Positions 1 to 11,780 of a DNA stretch of 64,000 bases are shown in pieces. The DNA is taken from NCBI RefSeq assembly GCF_905171775.1, contig NC_053497.1, positions 39,097,781-39,161,780 of the forward strand, given 5' to 3'. Numbering within the stretch: position 1 is the stretch's first letter; each line of letters opens with the position of its first letter. Source of the DNA: Rana temporaria (taxonomy: Eukaryota > Chordata > Amphibia > Anura > Ranidae). A program made the translations under genes and the position numbers. The notes beneath the pieces are model-generated. The model worked only from the letters and a program-made list of their open reading frames with translations, searched no databases and was not told the origin of the DNA.

Positions 1-329
1 CTACTATCACAAATGATCCCCTACGGTTTATGTAGAGGATATTTAAATTGTAAAGTGTTTTTCATGTTCTAGGTAGTGTTTTCTGAAAAAATTATAATTG
101 TACCATGCATTTGTTGAAAATAGTGTAAATTAATCACTTTCTAATAAAAGAGCAGTTGCAGGTAAAAAGTAAAATTATTCAGTGCTATTCAATAAACAGA
201 GCAACTGTGCTAAAGCCAGAAAGTTTGCTCAGTTTACCCTAATCAATAATCTAAGTCAGGGTTTCCTCAATCGAGGTTCCTCCAAAGGTTGCTAGGGGTT
301 TCTTGAGCATTGATACCATTGATCTTTTC
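1..329. other. Unassigned AT-rich intron 6 sequence of gene A
   Basis: No coding or recognisable repeat structure seen. It would lie between exons 6 and 7 of gene A. Confidence 0.4.
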
Positions 330-343
330 AGCTATCAGTAAGG

Positions 344-1612
344 ATGAGCCGAACACCCCCCTGTTCGGTTCGCATCAGAACTTGCGAACACACCAAATGT
401 TCGTGTGAACTTTAGAACCCCGTTAAAGTCTATGTGACTCGAACATTTGAAATCTAAAGTGTTAATTTTAAAGGCAAATATGCAAGTTATTGTCCTAAAA
501 AGTGTTTGGGGACCTGCATGTATCAATGCAAAAAAAATCGTTTTAAAAACGGCCGTTTTTTCAGGAGCAGTGAACTTAATAATGCTAAAAGTGAAACAAT
601 AAAAGTGTAATATTACTTTAAATTTCGTACCTAGGGGGGGGTGTAAAGTCAGCATGTGAAAAAGCGCATGTTTCCCATACATAGAACTGTCCCTGCACAA
701 AGTGTCATTTCTGAAAGAAAAAAAGGCATTCAAACCGACTTTGCGGCTCTAATGAATTGTCGGCTCTGGCAATTCAGAGATGATTCATTCATTAAAAAAA
801 AGCGTGGGGTCCCCCCAAATTCCATTAACAGGCCCTTCAGGTCTGATATGGATATTAAGGAGAACCCAGCCGTCAATTTAAAAAAAAATGACGTGGATTT
901 CCCCAAAAATCCACACCAGACCCTTATCCGAGCATGTTAACCTGGCCAGCCGCAGAAAAGAGGAGGGGACAGAGTGTGCCCCCCCCCTCTCCTGAACCGC
1001 ACCAGGCCACATGCCCTGGATGTCCCCATGTTGATGTGGACAAGGGCCTCATCCCCACAACCCTTGCCTGGTGGTTGTGGGGGTCTGCGGGCGGGGGGCT
1101 TATCAGAATCTGGAAGACCCCTTTAACAAAGGGGACCCCCAGATCCTGGCCCCCCCCATGTGAATTGGTAATGGGGTACACTGTACCTCTACCATTTCAC
1201 GAAGGAAGTGTAAATAGTTTGGGATAGTATGGGAAACATGCGCTTTTTCACATGCTGACTTTACACCCCCCCCCCCCCCCCCCCTAGGTACGAAATTTAA
1301 AGTAATATTACACTTTTATTGTTTCACTTTTAGCATTATTAAATTCACTGCTCCTGAAAAAAACGTCCGTTTTTAAAACTTTTTTTTGCATTGATACATG
1401 TTTCCTGGGACAGGACCCAGGTCCCCAAACACTTTTTAGGACAATAACTTGCATATTAGCCTTTAAAATTAACACTTTAGATTTCTCCCATAGACTTTAA
1501 CAGGGTGTTCCGTGGCTTTTCGAATTTGCCGCGAACACCCCTAATTGTTCGTTGTTCGCCGAACAGGCGAACAGGCAATGTTCGAGTCGACTTAAACTCG
1601 AAGCTCATCCCT
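344..1612. mobile_element. Foldback element with long inverted arms and 14-bp target duplication
   Basis: Arms at about 344-680 and 1222-1612 are mirror copies: both contain the ATTACTTTAAATTTCGTACC region, the ACTTTTTAGGACAATAACTTG region and a TGTTCG-rich tip. The loop holds a GC-rich module (930-1220) seen at four other places in the window. Flanks are the exact 14-mer AGCTATCAGTAAGG at 330-343 and 1613-1626. A poly-C run of about 20 lies at 1265-1284. No protein. The same right-hand terminus (GCTCATCCCTA) recurs at 57.89 kb. Confidence 0.8.
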
Positions 1613-1826
1613 AGCTATCAGTAAGGGGGTAATTCTTCCTAATGACTACACGTGTAAAAAGCATTATTCCCACTGACCACCACACTAATGTAGCATGAGT
1701 TGTAGATGTAGTACTTTTTAACAGGGGTTCCCTGAGACCGGAAAGTTATTGCAAAAGTTCCTCTGTGATGGAAAGGTTGAGAAAGTTTGATCCATGTACG
1801 GTAATCCTTTGCTGCACATGCACATA

Positions 1827-2727
1827 CAGTACAGACCAAAAGTTTGGACACACCTTCTCAATCAAAGAGTTTTCTTTATTTTCATGACTATGAATTAACA
1901 CATGTGGAATTATACATAACAAAAAAGTGTGAAACAACTGAAAATATATTTCATATTCTAGGTTCTTCAAAGTAGCCACCTTTTGCAGCAGACACATCTC
2001 TAGAACTGTTAAGAGGAGACTGTGTGAATCAGGCCTTCATGGTAGAATATCTGCTAGGAAACCACTGCTAAAGAAAGGCAACAAGCAGAAGAGACTTGTT
2101 TGGGCTAAAGAACACAAGGAATGGACATTAGACCAGTGGAAATCTGTGCTTTGGTCTGATGAGTCCAAACTTGAGATCTTTGGTTCCAACCCCCGTGTCT
2201 TTGTGCGACGCAGAAAAGGTGAACGGATGGACTCTACATGCCTGGTTCCCACCGTGAAGCATGCAGGAGGAGGTGTGATGGTGTGGGGGTGCTTTGCTGG
2301 TGACACTTTTGGGGATTTAATCAAAATTGAAGGCATACTGAACCAGCATGGCTACCACAGCATCTTGCAGCGGCATGCTATTCCATCTGGTTTGCGTTTA
2401 GTTGGACCATCATTTATTTTTCAACAGGACAATGACCCCAAACACACCTCCAGGCTGTGTAAGGGCTATTTGACCAAAGAAGGAGAGTGATGGGGTGCTG
2501 CGCCAGGTGACTACCTCTTGAAGCTCATCAAGAGAATGCCAAGAGTGTGCCAAGCAGTAATCAAAGCAAAAGGTGGCTACTTTGAAGAATCTAGAATATG
2601 AAATATATTTTATTTAGTTTTATATTTAGTTTTGATGCCTTCAGTGTGAATCTACAATTTTCATAGTCATGAAAATAATGAAAACTCTTTGAATGAGAAG
2701 GTGTGTCCAAACTTTTGGTCTGTACTG
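1827..2727 (+). mobile_element. Tc1-like transposon, internally deleted
   Basis: Bounded by TA dinucleotides and inverted repeats beginning CAGTACAGACCAAAAGTTTG. It is 901 bp where intact Tc1-like elements are about 1.5 kb. It retains the middle of a transposase gene; the N-terminal DNA-binding half and the last catalytic segment are gone, so it is non-autonomous. Confidence 0.92.
1992..2490 (+). pseudogene. Tc1-like transposase fragment
   Basis: One open frame from SRTVKRRLCESGLHGR through LWSDESKLEIFG (first catalytic Asp) and GGGVMVWGCFAG to FQQDNDPKHTS (second catalytic Asp). It stops at 2488-2490 before the SPDLNPIE block carrying the third acidic residue. The paired HTH/HMG-like N-terminus is absent: the frame begins directly after the terminal repeat sequence. 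Confidence 0.9.
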
Positions 2728-2886
2728 TATAGTTCCATAGGGAAGCAGATTGGAACATCCTTCTAGGAGCCTGTGCTGTGTAACTTCTCCCTGCTTCTAG
2801 CATCACCAATAACCAGGGACATAACTAAAATTCATGGGGCTCTATAGTAAAATTTTAATGGATTTCTCTGGGACTTCTTTCTCATA

Positions 2887-3376
2887 GGCCCCATACACAC
2901 GATAGAATCCATCCGCTGAAAAATCCCAGCGAATGGGTTTCAGCGGATAGATCCTATGGTGTGTACAATCCAGCGGATCTGTTTCCGCGGATATTTATCC
3001 CCTGGGATGGATTTCCAGCAGATAAATATTTGATGACATGCTATCAAATCTATCCGCTGGAATCCATCCCAACGGATGGATCCTCTGGTCTGTATAGACT
3101 CACCGGATCCATCCGTCCGAAGGGATCCCCCGCATGCGTCGTAATGATTCGACGCATGCGTGGAATTCCTTATATGACAGTGTCGCGCACGTCGCCGCGT
3201 CATAATCGCGGCGACGGCGCGACACGTCATCGCCAGAGGATTTCGGCGCAGATTTCAATGCGATGGTGAGTACACTACATCGCATGGAAATCCGCACAAA
3301 TCCTCGAGAGGATTTATCCGCGGAAACGGTCCGCTGGACCGTATTCGCGGATAAATCCTCTCGTGTGTATGGGGCC
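2887..3376. mobile_element. MITE with GGCCCCATACACACGA ends
   Basis: 490-bp hairpin-forming element. The left arm starts GGCCCCATACACACGA and the right arm ends TCGTGTGTATGGGGCC. The inner arm sequence (ATCCGCTG, CGCGGATA) is also complementary. No ORF of note. Member of the GTACACAC-type MITE set found nine or so times in this window. Confidence 0.8.
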
Positions 3377-3635
3377 TAACACCTGCCAATGTCTGGAATT
3401 TTAGAATGAAGACACTAGACAACTTCTTTAATGGGGCCCCCTTACCATACTTGGGCCCAATAGTAGTCACGTGGGCTGCTATGACAATAGTGACACCATT
3501 GCAAACACATCTCAACTTCCAAAAGTCTGTCATTCAGCAGGCTGGTTATGCTCCCTTTATGTATCTCAAAGTTAAATTTTTCAATTTAGACAGGGCAATG
3601 GCACTTAATGTTCTGCTAAGAAAATATATAATTAC

Positions 3636-3777
3636 CTTGTATCTCAGGGTATTTGAGTAGTATCAAGAAGGCATATCTCAATGTTACACTTGTAGTCTCA
3701 GTCCCAGCAAAGAACAGGTCAGCTACTGTTCCTAGTAAATTATCCTTATGAAATTCTGTTTTGGGGTTGTTCTTTTC
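3636..3777 (-). CDS. CYP2 gene A exon 6 (I-helix)
   Basis: 142 bp after a CCTAG acceptor, ending in CAA-G before GTAATT, phase 1 out. It holds the oxygen-activating I-helix motif AGTETTS in LFFAGTETTSVTLRYAF. This is the last gene A exon inside the window. Confidence 0.93.
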
Positions 3778-4193
3778 CTAAAAAAATATTTTCAGAGTCA
3801 TTGTAGCATCCAAATGGGGTATAAGGCTTCCACAATCCTAGTAAGTCCCCATTAATCATAAATCAGACTCCCACTATGGCTCCAATTGGTTTTTGTTTTT
3901 CTTCTTTCTGCATATTGTTGGAGCACCAGATTCGTATCTTCCACAATTTTGTACTATAATGCTCACAAATTATTCAGTACATTGGCCAAGAGTAACCTTT
4001 AAAGTGGCAAACTACCCTATAATGTACAACAGAGCCATAGTACATATACATTACAGTATGGTTTCAATTGGCACATTTGTACTTTTTACCAACCACACAG
4101 TTAAAGCTGCAATATCCCTTTCAAACATTTCTTGCTTTAGAAAAAATATCAGATTATTGACCAATAATTATTTTTTTTTAAAATCAAACTCAC

Positions 4194-4370
4194 CTCTTGC
4201 ATTTTAATTAGGAAGCAATCTATAAAGTCTCGAGTGCAGTTCTCATCCAATGTCTCCTTGTGAGCTTCCACCATTTCTATTATAAACTCGTTTAACGTAT
4301 CAAAATATTTAAGCATTTTTTGGTGGGGACCAGGAATACGGCTCATTAAGGCTGGGAATAGATTAAGAAG
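4194..4370 (-). CDS. CYP2 gene A exon 5
   Basis: 177 bp with TTCCAG acceptor and GTGAGT donor. It encodes the F-G region with the family motifs PGPHQKMLK and DFIDCFLIKMQE. A Harbinger MITE begins 69 bp upstream of its acceptor, inside intron 4. Confidence 0.93.
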
Positions 4371-4438
4371 CTGGAACAAATTTTTAATTAAGGTGTTAAA
4401 TAATGAGCAATACATCACCCTTACATTTATAACATATT

Positions 4439-5175
4439 GGCCCAGATTCAGGTAGAATCGCGCAATATTTGCGTGGGCAAAGAGCAAATTTTTTTCTCTG
4501 TGCCCACGCAAATATTGCACTTTGCCCGCGATTCACGGAGCACTTGCTCCGTAAATTGCGCGGGCAATATGCTAAACAGCCGGGCGCAAGGCTGCCTAAT
4601 GTAAATGATCCCGCCGGGGGCGGGAATCATTTAAATTAGGCGCGCTCCCGCGCCGAGCGAACAGCGCATGCTCCGTCTGGAAACTTTCCCAAAGGGGAAA
4701 AACGGCAAATGACGTCGCAAGGACGTCATTTGCTTCTAAGTGAACGTGAATGGCGTCCAGCACCATTCGCGGTTCACTTACGTAAACGACGTGAAATTTA
4801 AATTTCACGGGCGGGAGGCGCAGCTATACTTTAGCATTGGCTGCGCCTGCTATTAGCAGGAGCAGCCTTATGCTAAAGGCGCCGTACGGAAACTCCGTAC
4901 CTTGTGTACGCAGGGCCCGCGCAACTTTTGTGAATCGGTGGTAGTATGCAATTTGCATACTATACGCCGATCACAAAGGCCGCGCCCCCTAGCGGCCAAC
5001 GCAAGAATGCAGCCTGGGATGTGAAGGCATAAGGAGGCTTATGTTTGTCACATCCTAGGCTGCAGTAGGTGTAACGAGGTTCCTGAATCAGGAGCACTCG
5101 TTACACCGGAGCAAGTAAGCACTTGCGCCGCGCAACTATGGTTGCGCGGGCGCAAGTGCTTCTTGAATCTGGGCC
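4439..5175. mobile_element. PIF/Harbinger MITE, TSD ATT
   Basis: 737 bp with terminal GGCCCAGATTCA / TGAATCTGGGCC and a 3-bp duplication ATT on both sides. The interior is GC-rich with CGCAAGTG-type palindromes. It lies in intron 4 of gene A, 69 bp from exon 5. Same ends as the autonomous element at 9978-13836. Confidence 0.88.
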
Positions 5176-5178
5176 ATT

Positions 5179-5512
5179 GAATATTACCAAAACAAGTCTC
5201 CAATATTCAGTTTTCCTGTCAATTGTTAACCTACTGCCTTCCTTTGAAAAACTTCTCTGATTAGTGCTGGGCCTTAAATGTTTTGTATGTGTGACCGAAG
5301 TTTAAAAAAGCAATGTCGGGTCCCATTTAAAACAATGCCTCGATACTACTTTCCATAGGACATTAAAGTGATTATTCCACTCAATGTATGCATTTGATTT
5401 TCATTTGTAAAATTGAAAGCATGGTGTGAAGTCTGCAGTGTAATACAGTATGTTTTCTGCATCATGCCATATAGAACACTCAGGATATGAGGAGAGGCCT
5501 GTCACATGATTG
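5179..5512. other. Unassigned intron 4 sequence of gene A
   Basis: No coding or RNA gene signal seen between the Harbinger MITE and the next repeat. Confidence 0.35.
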
Positions 5513-5987
5513 CAGGGGTGTATTCAGGTTTTGTGCTGCCCTAGGCCTGACTAAACTCGTGCACCCCCTAATTTAAATATGACCCACCCCTTCCTGTCAA
5601 GGCCACACCCCTTGCGGTTTAAGACCCACCCTGAAATTTTCAAGTGGGGACTCTAGTTCTGATGGCCTGGGGGGGGGGGCAGTGGATTCCTTTAATTTGC
5701 ATAGATTTCCTCTCACTTCCTGTTTGGCTATGGGACATGAAGTGAAGGGAAATCTCTGCAATGTGACAGGGATCTTAAAAAATTCGAAGCGACGCCCCTC
5801 CCCCCCCACACAGTTGCAGAATGACAACCGCCCGCAAACTGGAAGCAGTGCAGACGATTTATGGGGATGCTAAACTAATTTGCCCAACAGTGTAGCGCAA
5901 GCCGGCGGGGACACTGTCCGTGCTGCCCCCCTGCAAAGTGCTGCCCTAGGCCTGGGCCTTGTTGGCCTAGGCCAGGATACAGCATTG
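5513..5987. mobile_element. hAT-like non-autonomous element (copy 1 of family at 58274)
   Basis: Starts CAGGGGTGTATTCAGG and ends CCAGGATACAGCATTG. It shares long blocks with 58274-58826, for example the GTGCTGCCCTAGGCCTGAC start and the AATTTGCATAGATTTCCTC middle. Target duplication not visible in this copy. A G-run sits at about 5670. Confidence 0.7.
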
Positions 5988-6212
5988 CCTATGAAAGTCC
6001 TATGACAGGCTTACTCCTCTCTAAACTTTTTCCCCAGTCATTAGATTGAGCAGATCTTCTATTGCTTCACTGTTCTGAAGTTCTCTATTGCTTCTGGTGG
6101 CCATTTTCTCAGAAGGACCATAAGGTCATTGTCTCATAAACCTATATAAATATATATGTAGTGTGCAAACATACAATCATACACTATATACAATATATAT
6201 ATATATATTTAC

Positions 6213-6373
6213 CTGGCCCAATCGGGAGTTCAGCAGAGTTGCCATTTCTTGAAGAAGTTTCAAATAGGAAATGAACTTCTTGTCTTCATAGTCAAATCTC
6301 TCTCCAAATACAATGGAACAGATGACATTGGAAACAGACAATCTTAGCAAATACATTGGGTTTATTGGTTTAT
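6213..6373 (-). CDS. CYP2 gene A exon 4
   Basis: 161 bp with ATTACAG acceptor and GTAAAT donor. It contains the conserved CYP2 core SNVICSIVFGERFDYEDKKF (helices E-F). The donor runs straight into a TA-repeat microsatellite (about 6185-6210), which could be polymorphic close to the splice site. Confidence 0.93.
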
Positions 6374-6477
6374 CTGTAATTACACAAGCAGAACCAGTCA
6401 GCATTTTTGTCACCAACATCAGTATCTAGAATTTGGTAAATCATTTCAAATGTGTGAGGACCTTGGGTAAATACTAA

Positions 6478-7161
6478 GGGCTAGATTCACATAGAAATGC
6501 CCAGGCGCAGCATATCAGAGATACGCTACGCCGCCATATCTTAGCTGGCTCTAAGTCGAATCCAGGAAGATTTTGCGCCGTAAGTTACGGCGGCTTAGTG
6601 TATCTCTCGGCACGTAATTCAAATCGGCGGGTAGGGGGCGTGATTCATTTAAATGAAGCGCGTCCCCGCGCCGATTGAACTGCGCATGCTCCGTTTCGAA
6701 ATTTCCCGCCGTGCTTTGCGCGAAATGACGTTGCACCAAACGTCATTTTTTGAACTTAGACGCGAGTTACGTCCTTTCCTACTCACGGACGACTTACGCA
6801 AAAAAAATTTTTTAATTAGACGCCATACTTTAACATGCCCCAAATACGCCCCAAAATAGCAGCTTTATCTTTACGCTGGGAAAAGCCGACTAGCAACGAC
6901 GTAAGGGAATGCGACGGCCGTGCGTACCTTCGTGGGTCGACGGAAAAAGCTAATTAGCATACCCGATGCGGAAAACGACGCGAACTCCACCCAGCGGGCG
7001 CCGAAGTATTGCACCTACGAAGCCGTACGCCTGTCGGATTGAAGCCAGAAGCCGTCGTATCTTGGTTTGAGGATTCAAACTAAAGATACGACGTGGCAAG
7101 TTTGAAAGTACGCCGGTGTATCAGTAGATACACCGGCGTACTTGCTCTGTGAATCTGGCCC
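6478..7161. mobile_element. PIF/Harbinger MITE, TSD TAA
   Basis: 684 bp, ends GGGCTAGATTCAC / GTGAATCTGGCCC, 3-bp duplication TAA. It has palindromic ACGCCGG/CCGGCGT subterminal arms and lies in intron 3 of gene A, about 100 bp upstream of the exon 4 acceptor. Confidence 0.88.
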
Positions 7162-7383
7162 TAAATGATTACAGATTAATCTGACATAAAGGACAAGCTG
7201 AAGGTTCAGTCTGAACACAAGCCTGGCTGTTTTGGCATTTGGGTGAACACCTGAACATTTACCCATTCATCGGGGATAAATTTTAGTGTGTACCAGTGAC
7301 ATCATTGACCAGATATATTCATGTCCAAATTTAGTTAATTATGTCACCTGAGAGACCCCGCCCCTTTGTATTTATCAGCTGTT

Positions 7384-7660
7384 AGACCCCTTTCACACCG
7401 AGGAGTTTTTCAGGCGGTACAGCGCTAAAAATAGCGCCTAAAAAAGGCCTGAAAAACTCCTGCCCAGCAACCTCAATGTGAAAGCCGGAGGGTTTTCACA
7501 CTGAGGCGATGCGCTGGCAGGAGAGAAAAAAATCTCCTGTCAGCAGCATCTTTGGAGCGGTGAGAGGAGCGGTATGTATACTGCTCCTTCACCGCTCCTT
7601 CCCATTTAAAACAATGGGAAACCGCGGCAATACCGGTCCTCCAAGGGCATAGAGCCGAGT
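7384..7660. repeat. MITE fragment with TTTCACACCGAGG end
   Basis: Begins TTAGACCCCTTTCACACCG, resembling the TTAA-type element at 16433. It contains a perfect hairpin (AGGAGTTTTTCAGGC with its complement) and a second stem of GGAGCGGT/ACCGCTCC. The right terminus is not clear. The rest of 7165-8186 shows nothing I can name. Confidence 0.5.
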
Positions 7661-8186
7661 CGGGGCCATTTTGCGCTCACTCAACTTCCTGCCTATTCAT
7701 CTGACGGCTCGGATCATTTCCAGGTCTACTGACTACTCCGGTAAATGTGGAAATTACCAGAAAGTGGTGCGGGGGGCTGCCCCTAAAAGTGATCCCATGG
7801 CAAATCAGCCACTAGGATTACTTTTAGCAGATGTTGAATCACCCACAGAAAAAAAATTATACCAGGGTTATATATACTGTGGGCAGTCAGCAAGTGGTTA
7901 AAACTATACAGCCTAAACTACACACATCATATAAGGGGCATAACTGAGGTTCCTTCATTATAAATTAGTTCCTACTGTGTACTGCACTCATTTCAGAGGC
8001 AGCTGTCAATCATTAGAAGCCCAACAATTACAAGGATGCCCATATTTTAGCCCCATGCATGTTCAGACTTTTTGTATAACACTTCTCATACCATGAGATT
8101 TAATCCAGGTAGTCATTAGCATATTCGATTATACTGTCACAATAGGGACCTTTCAAAGATGGTGTTAGAATATGAATAGTTTAGAC

Positions 8187-8880
8187 CAGGGTTCTCCAAA
8201 CTTTCTAAACAAAGGGCCAGTTTACTGTCCTCCAGACATTATGGGGGCCGGACTGGGGCCATTGGCAGTAGAAATTATCCTGGCATCAGTAGGATTAAAC
8301 AATGCATCATTGTACTAGGTATAGGAATCAGACCCCGTCATTGGCGTCAGTGGGAGGAATAGTGCCCTATCATTGAAGTTAGTGGGAGAAATAGTGCCCT
8401 ATCATTGGTGTCAGTGAGAGAAATAATGCCCCATCATTGATGTCAGTCAGAGGAACAGTGCCCTGTCCATTTCGATCAGTGGGAGGAATAGTGCCCCATC
8501 ATTGGTGTCAGTGGGAGGAATAGTGCCCAGAGGCGATTCTGTTTGAATGTTTTGCGCTATATAAGTGTCTCACTCACTCACTCATTGTGCTCTATGAGAG
8601 CAATAGTGCCCCATTGTTGGTGTCAGTGGGAGGATTAGTGCTCCATCGTTGGTGTCAGTGGGATTAATAGTGCCCCATTATTGGTATCAGTGGGAGCAAA
8701 AGTGCCCTGTCATTGCGATCAATGGGCGGAATATTGCCCCATTGTTGGTGTCAGTGGAAGCAATAGTTTATTGTATCAGTAGAAGGAAAAAAAAACAAGG
8801 GCCAAATAAAGGCAAGCTAAGAGCCACATCTGGCCCCTCTGCTGCAGCTTGGGTAATTTCATGTACAAGTGGGTTTGGAG
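8187..8880. mobile_element. Degenerate hAT-like element with internal minisatellite
   Basis: The left end CAGGGTTCTCCAAAC is mirrored weakly by GTTTGGAG at 8873-8880, with GGGCCA/TGGCCC blocks just inside. The interior (about 8320-8770) is a tandem array of a ~32-bp unit, AGTGGGAGGAATAGTGCCCC plus a CATTGGTGTC tail, interrupted at 8525-8600. It ends 36 bp short of the exon 3 donor of gene A. Confidence 0.65.
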
Positions 8881-8916
8881 TCACCCATGTGCAATTTCAG
8901 CATTATTTCCACCTGC

Positions 8917-9066
8917 CTTTGATCTTCATAAATCTGTCCCTGAGACATAGAGCTTCCTCTTGGATCCTTTCCTCCACACTCCTCTTCCCCATCCCAAAAT
9001 TTCTCAGTGTTGTCAGTGAAAAGCGGCGCAGCGTCTTCCATCTCTCTCCATTGCTCATAATGACCC
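8917..9066 (-). CDS. CYP2 gene A exon 3, non-canonical GC donor
   Basis: 150 bp after a TTTTTAG acceptor. It encodes the C-helix haem-propionate contact WxxxR (ERWKTLRRF) and the CYP2 hallmark LTTLRNFGMGKRSVEERIQEEA. The expected donor position reads AAAG/GCAGGT, so the intron would be of the GC-AG type. The nearest GT lies 4 nt further on and would shift the frame. A degenerate hAT-like repeat ends about 36 bp into the downstream intron. Confidence 0.9.
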
Positions 9067-9887
9067 CTAAAAAATGTGAAAAGTTTTATACATACAGCTC
9101 TTAAAGGCTCCTTATAATTCAAACATTTTAAACAATTGCCTATTGACTCCCTTTGCATTGCATGAATCTCAGCAGGGACACTATCAGTATGCATGTGATG
9201 TGTGTTCTCACAATCTCTCTGTGGGTTTATACTTACAGTATGAAAATATACTGATCATTTAAAGGATTAGTTTATCTTTTTAAAATTAACACTCTACATC
9301 CTCCCCACCCCCATCTTCCTAGTCCCTGCATTACTTACCTCCATGAGTGATTTGCTGTCAGTGCCCATGCAGCCGGTGTAGTGGTCTGGGGATTGGAGAT
9401 CCCCACTTTTCTCTCACTTCTATCTGCAGGGCTTCCGGGGTGAATCAGAGTGATTTTCTGAGCTGGCAGTGACCAATCAGAATCCCCCTGACCCATCCCA
9501 GAAGCCCTGCAGAAGGAAGGAGGCGAGGAGCAGGGATTTCAAATCCCCAAACTGCTACACCAGCTGCCTGGCCGTGAAATCTCAACACCTACAAATATTA
9601 TATAAAGGGCACCAACCTTCAAAATATTTTTAGTAGCCGTCCCTTGTATTAAACCACTAAATTAATTAAAAATTATAGAGTTAGGTGCTACTACTATACT
9701 TAGTGCTTACAAACCTAAAGAAATGTGACAAAAACTTGTTGTGACACTAAAAAAATTACAAAATGTATAGTATAGCAAACTTCTATCAGTGTCAGACAGC
9801 ACTTAGCAAAGTCTGGGGAAACTTTTTTTGTAGCCTTTCCATAAAGGACCTCTCGTAAATCCTGTCTAGTAACAAAATAAACACTGT
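9067..9887. other. Intron 2 sequence of gene A, no gene seen
   Basis: Contains a repeat-like GC-richer block at about 9290-9590 with internal inverted segments around CAGGGCTTCCGGG/CAGAAGCCCTGC. Otherwise AT-rich. No coding signal. Confidence 0.4.
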
Positions 9888-10388
9888 CGGCTATATTCAC
9901 GTACGGCGGCGTATCTTTCTCCCAGCGTACCGCATCCCATTTGCACTACGCCGACGTAAGATAGTGAGGCAAATACTGGCCCAGATTCTCGTATATCGGC
10001 GCATCCTTATGCGGGCGTAGCGCATCCAAAATGCGCTACGCCATCACAACTTAGAGAGGTAAGCTCCGTATTCCCAAAGCACCGGCGTTCAAATTTGCGC
10101 CGGCGTAGTGGAAATTCGTGGGCGTATGTGGGCGTAAGTGAAAGTAGGAAGGAAGTGGGCGTGATACATTTAAATGAACCGTGACCTTATGCAAATGATG
10201 GTCTGAACGGACGGCGCATGCGCCGTCACGTGACCGGGTGTCCCCCACCCCTATGCGCATGCGCACAACGCGATTGGCGAGTTGCTCCAACCAAGTGCAT
10301 AAATACGCCCAGACATGCGCCCATCGTGTGCAAAAGTACACCTGTTAGTTTACTGTTGGTGGTGAGCTTACTTTTGCAGTGCTTTGCC

Positions 10389-11780
10389 ATGTCTGCTGAG
10401 CGTACAAGGAGAAGGAAAAAGAATTTCTCTCATGATGAGAGGGCCATCATTCTCGCAGGCATGGAGAGGCACTATGACCGCCTCCATGGGTCCAGGAGTA
10501 AAACTACAAGCAAGGGGCGAAGGGATGAGATCCTGCAGAGGATAACGGATCAAGTGAATGCTGTGGGCAATGAGGCGAGGAGGCCCCATCATATAGGCAA
10601 AAAAATAAATGATCTTAGGAGGAGGGTCAAGGACAAGATGGCCCTCATGGCGAGGCATGCCAGGGGCACTGGTGGGGGACCTGCCTCAAGGATCCGTCTG
10701 ACACCAGATGAGGAGGTAGTTGCCCGGTGCCTTACCAGGGTGCAAGTTGAGGGAATGCCGGGCTATGATTCTGTTCATCCGCCCTTGAGGACAGGTAAGT
10801 GTTTATTTCAACTATCTGGTGTGTAGCATGTGTGTGGGGGGAGGAAGGGAATATGTGACAAGTTTGTGGGTCCACCAACATGTGAATGTTTTGTGTCATC
10901 CACAGGTGTCCAGGATGAAGCTGGCCCGTCTCGTGCCCCTGCCCGTCCCACACCATCCCCTAATGCTGATGCCCCTGCCCGTCCCACACCATCCCCTGAT
11001 GCTGATGTCCCTGCCCGTCCCACACCATCCCCTGATGCTGATGTCCCTGCCCGTCCCACACCATCTTCATCTGATGAAGATGCCCCTGACCCCCAGGGAA
11101 GGCAAGCGGCATTGGTGGAGGAGAGTGGTGGCCACGCCTCCATTGAGGAGGTTCTGCAGGATGCGGAGCATTTGGGGGAGGAGGTGTCACTGTCCCTTTT
11201 CATGGAGGATTTGGGAAGCTTGGCTGGTCCATCCCGGACCTCAAGCCCACAATCCTCCATATCCTCGGACTCCATCTCCAACCCAGCCACTCCCTCTGTC
11301 TCCATCCCCAACCCACCCCCTCCATCTAATCCCTCCCCCTATGCCAGGCCTGAAGCCTCTCGTGGACCAAGGAGGTCAACGCCGAGAACCAGGGGGGTAC
11401 CCGAGTTGCTGTCTGTGACCCTGACCACTGCGCAGGAAGACCAGACCCGCCTTATGGGTGCGATGGGCCAGGACTTCACTCGAGTGGCTGACAGCCTTGG
11501 GGAGAGGGGACATGTCACCGATGTGATTCAGGACATTGCAGGCAACACCACTGCAATTATCACATGTTTGCGGGATCTCGAAACCACCACAGCAAGCCTG
11601 GTGAAAGAGGTGCAGACCCTAAATGAGTCTGTCCAGGGGCACACAGCTGCCATTGTTGGTGTTCAAACCGAGACCAATAACCTCCTAAGGAGGATAGCGG
11701 TGGCATTAGAGGGCAGGCCTCCTGCCCCGGTGGATGCTCCTCTGCCTGATGCAACCCCCCCCCCCCAACCAGGCAGTTGA
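10389..11780 (+). CDS. Harbinger Myb-like DNA-binding protein (two exons)
   Basis: Exon 1 10389-10794 ends ACA-G before GTAAGT; exon 2 10906-11780 follows CCACAG. They join to 427 codons (426 residues). Residues ~10-110 form a basic trihelix/Myb-SANT-like domain (NFSHDERAIILAGMERHYDR, then KINDLRRRVKDKM). An S/P-rich linker contains a 14-residue repeat (PARPTPSPDADV) at the DNA and protein level. The C-terminal third has coiled-coil-like heptads (DLETTTASLVKEVQTLNES) and a proline-rich end. In this superfamily the protein helps bring the transposase to the nucleus and the terminal DNA. I see no stops or frameshifts. Confidence 0.88.
10936..11070 (+). repeat. In-frame 42-bp tandem repeat in the Myb-like gene
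   Basis: Three to four near-identical units of GCCCGTCCCACACCATCCCC plus a TGATGCTGATGTCCCT-type tail, coding for PARPTPSPDADV. Its length is a multiple of three, so copy-number change keeps the frame. Confidence 0.85.

Noticed and set aside
924..1227. Overlapping frames on both strands in a GC-rich block
   Set aside because: The block is the repeated module in the loop of the foldback element; its other copies do not keep the frame.
2146..2170. CTGATGAGTCC as a further hammerhead core
   Set aside because: It is the codons for SDESK of the Tc1 transposase and no GAAAC with a stem II follows.
8320..8770. CRISPR-like array of ~32-bp repeats
   Set aside because: Units are contiguous with no unique spacers, in a vertebrate intron; it is a minisatellite.
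10368..10658. Minus-strand frame opposite the Harbinger Myb-like exon
   Set aside because: Shadow of the real plus-strand exon, which has a plausible start, splice sites and domain.
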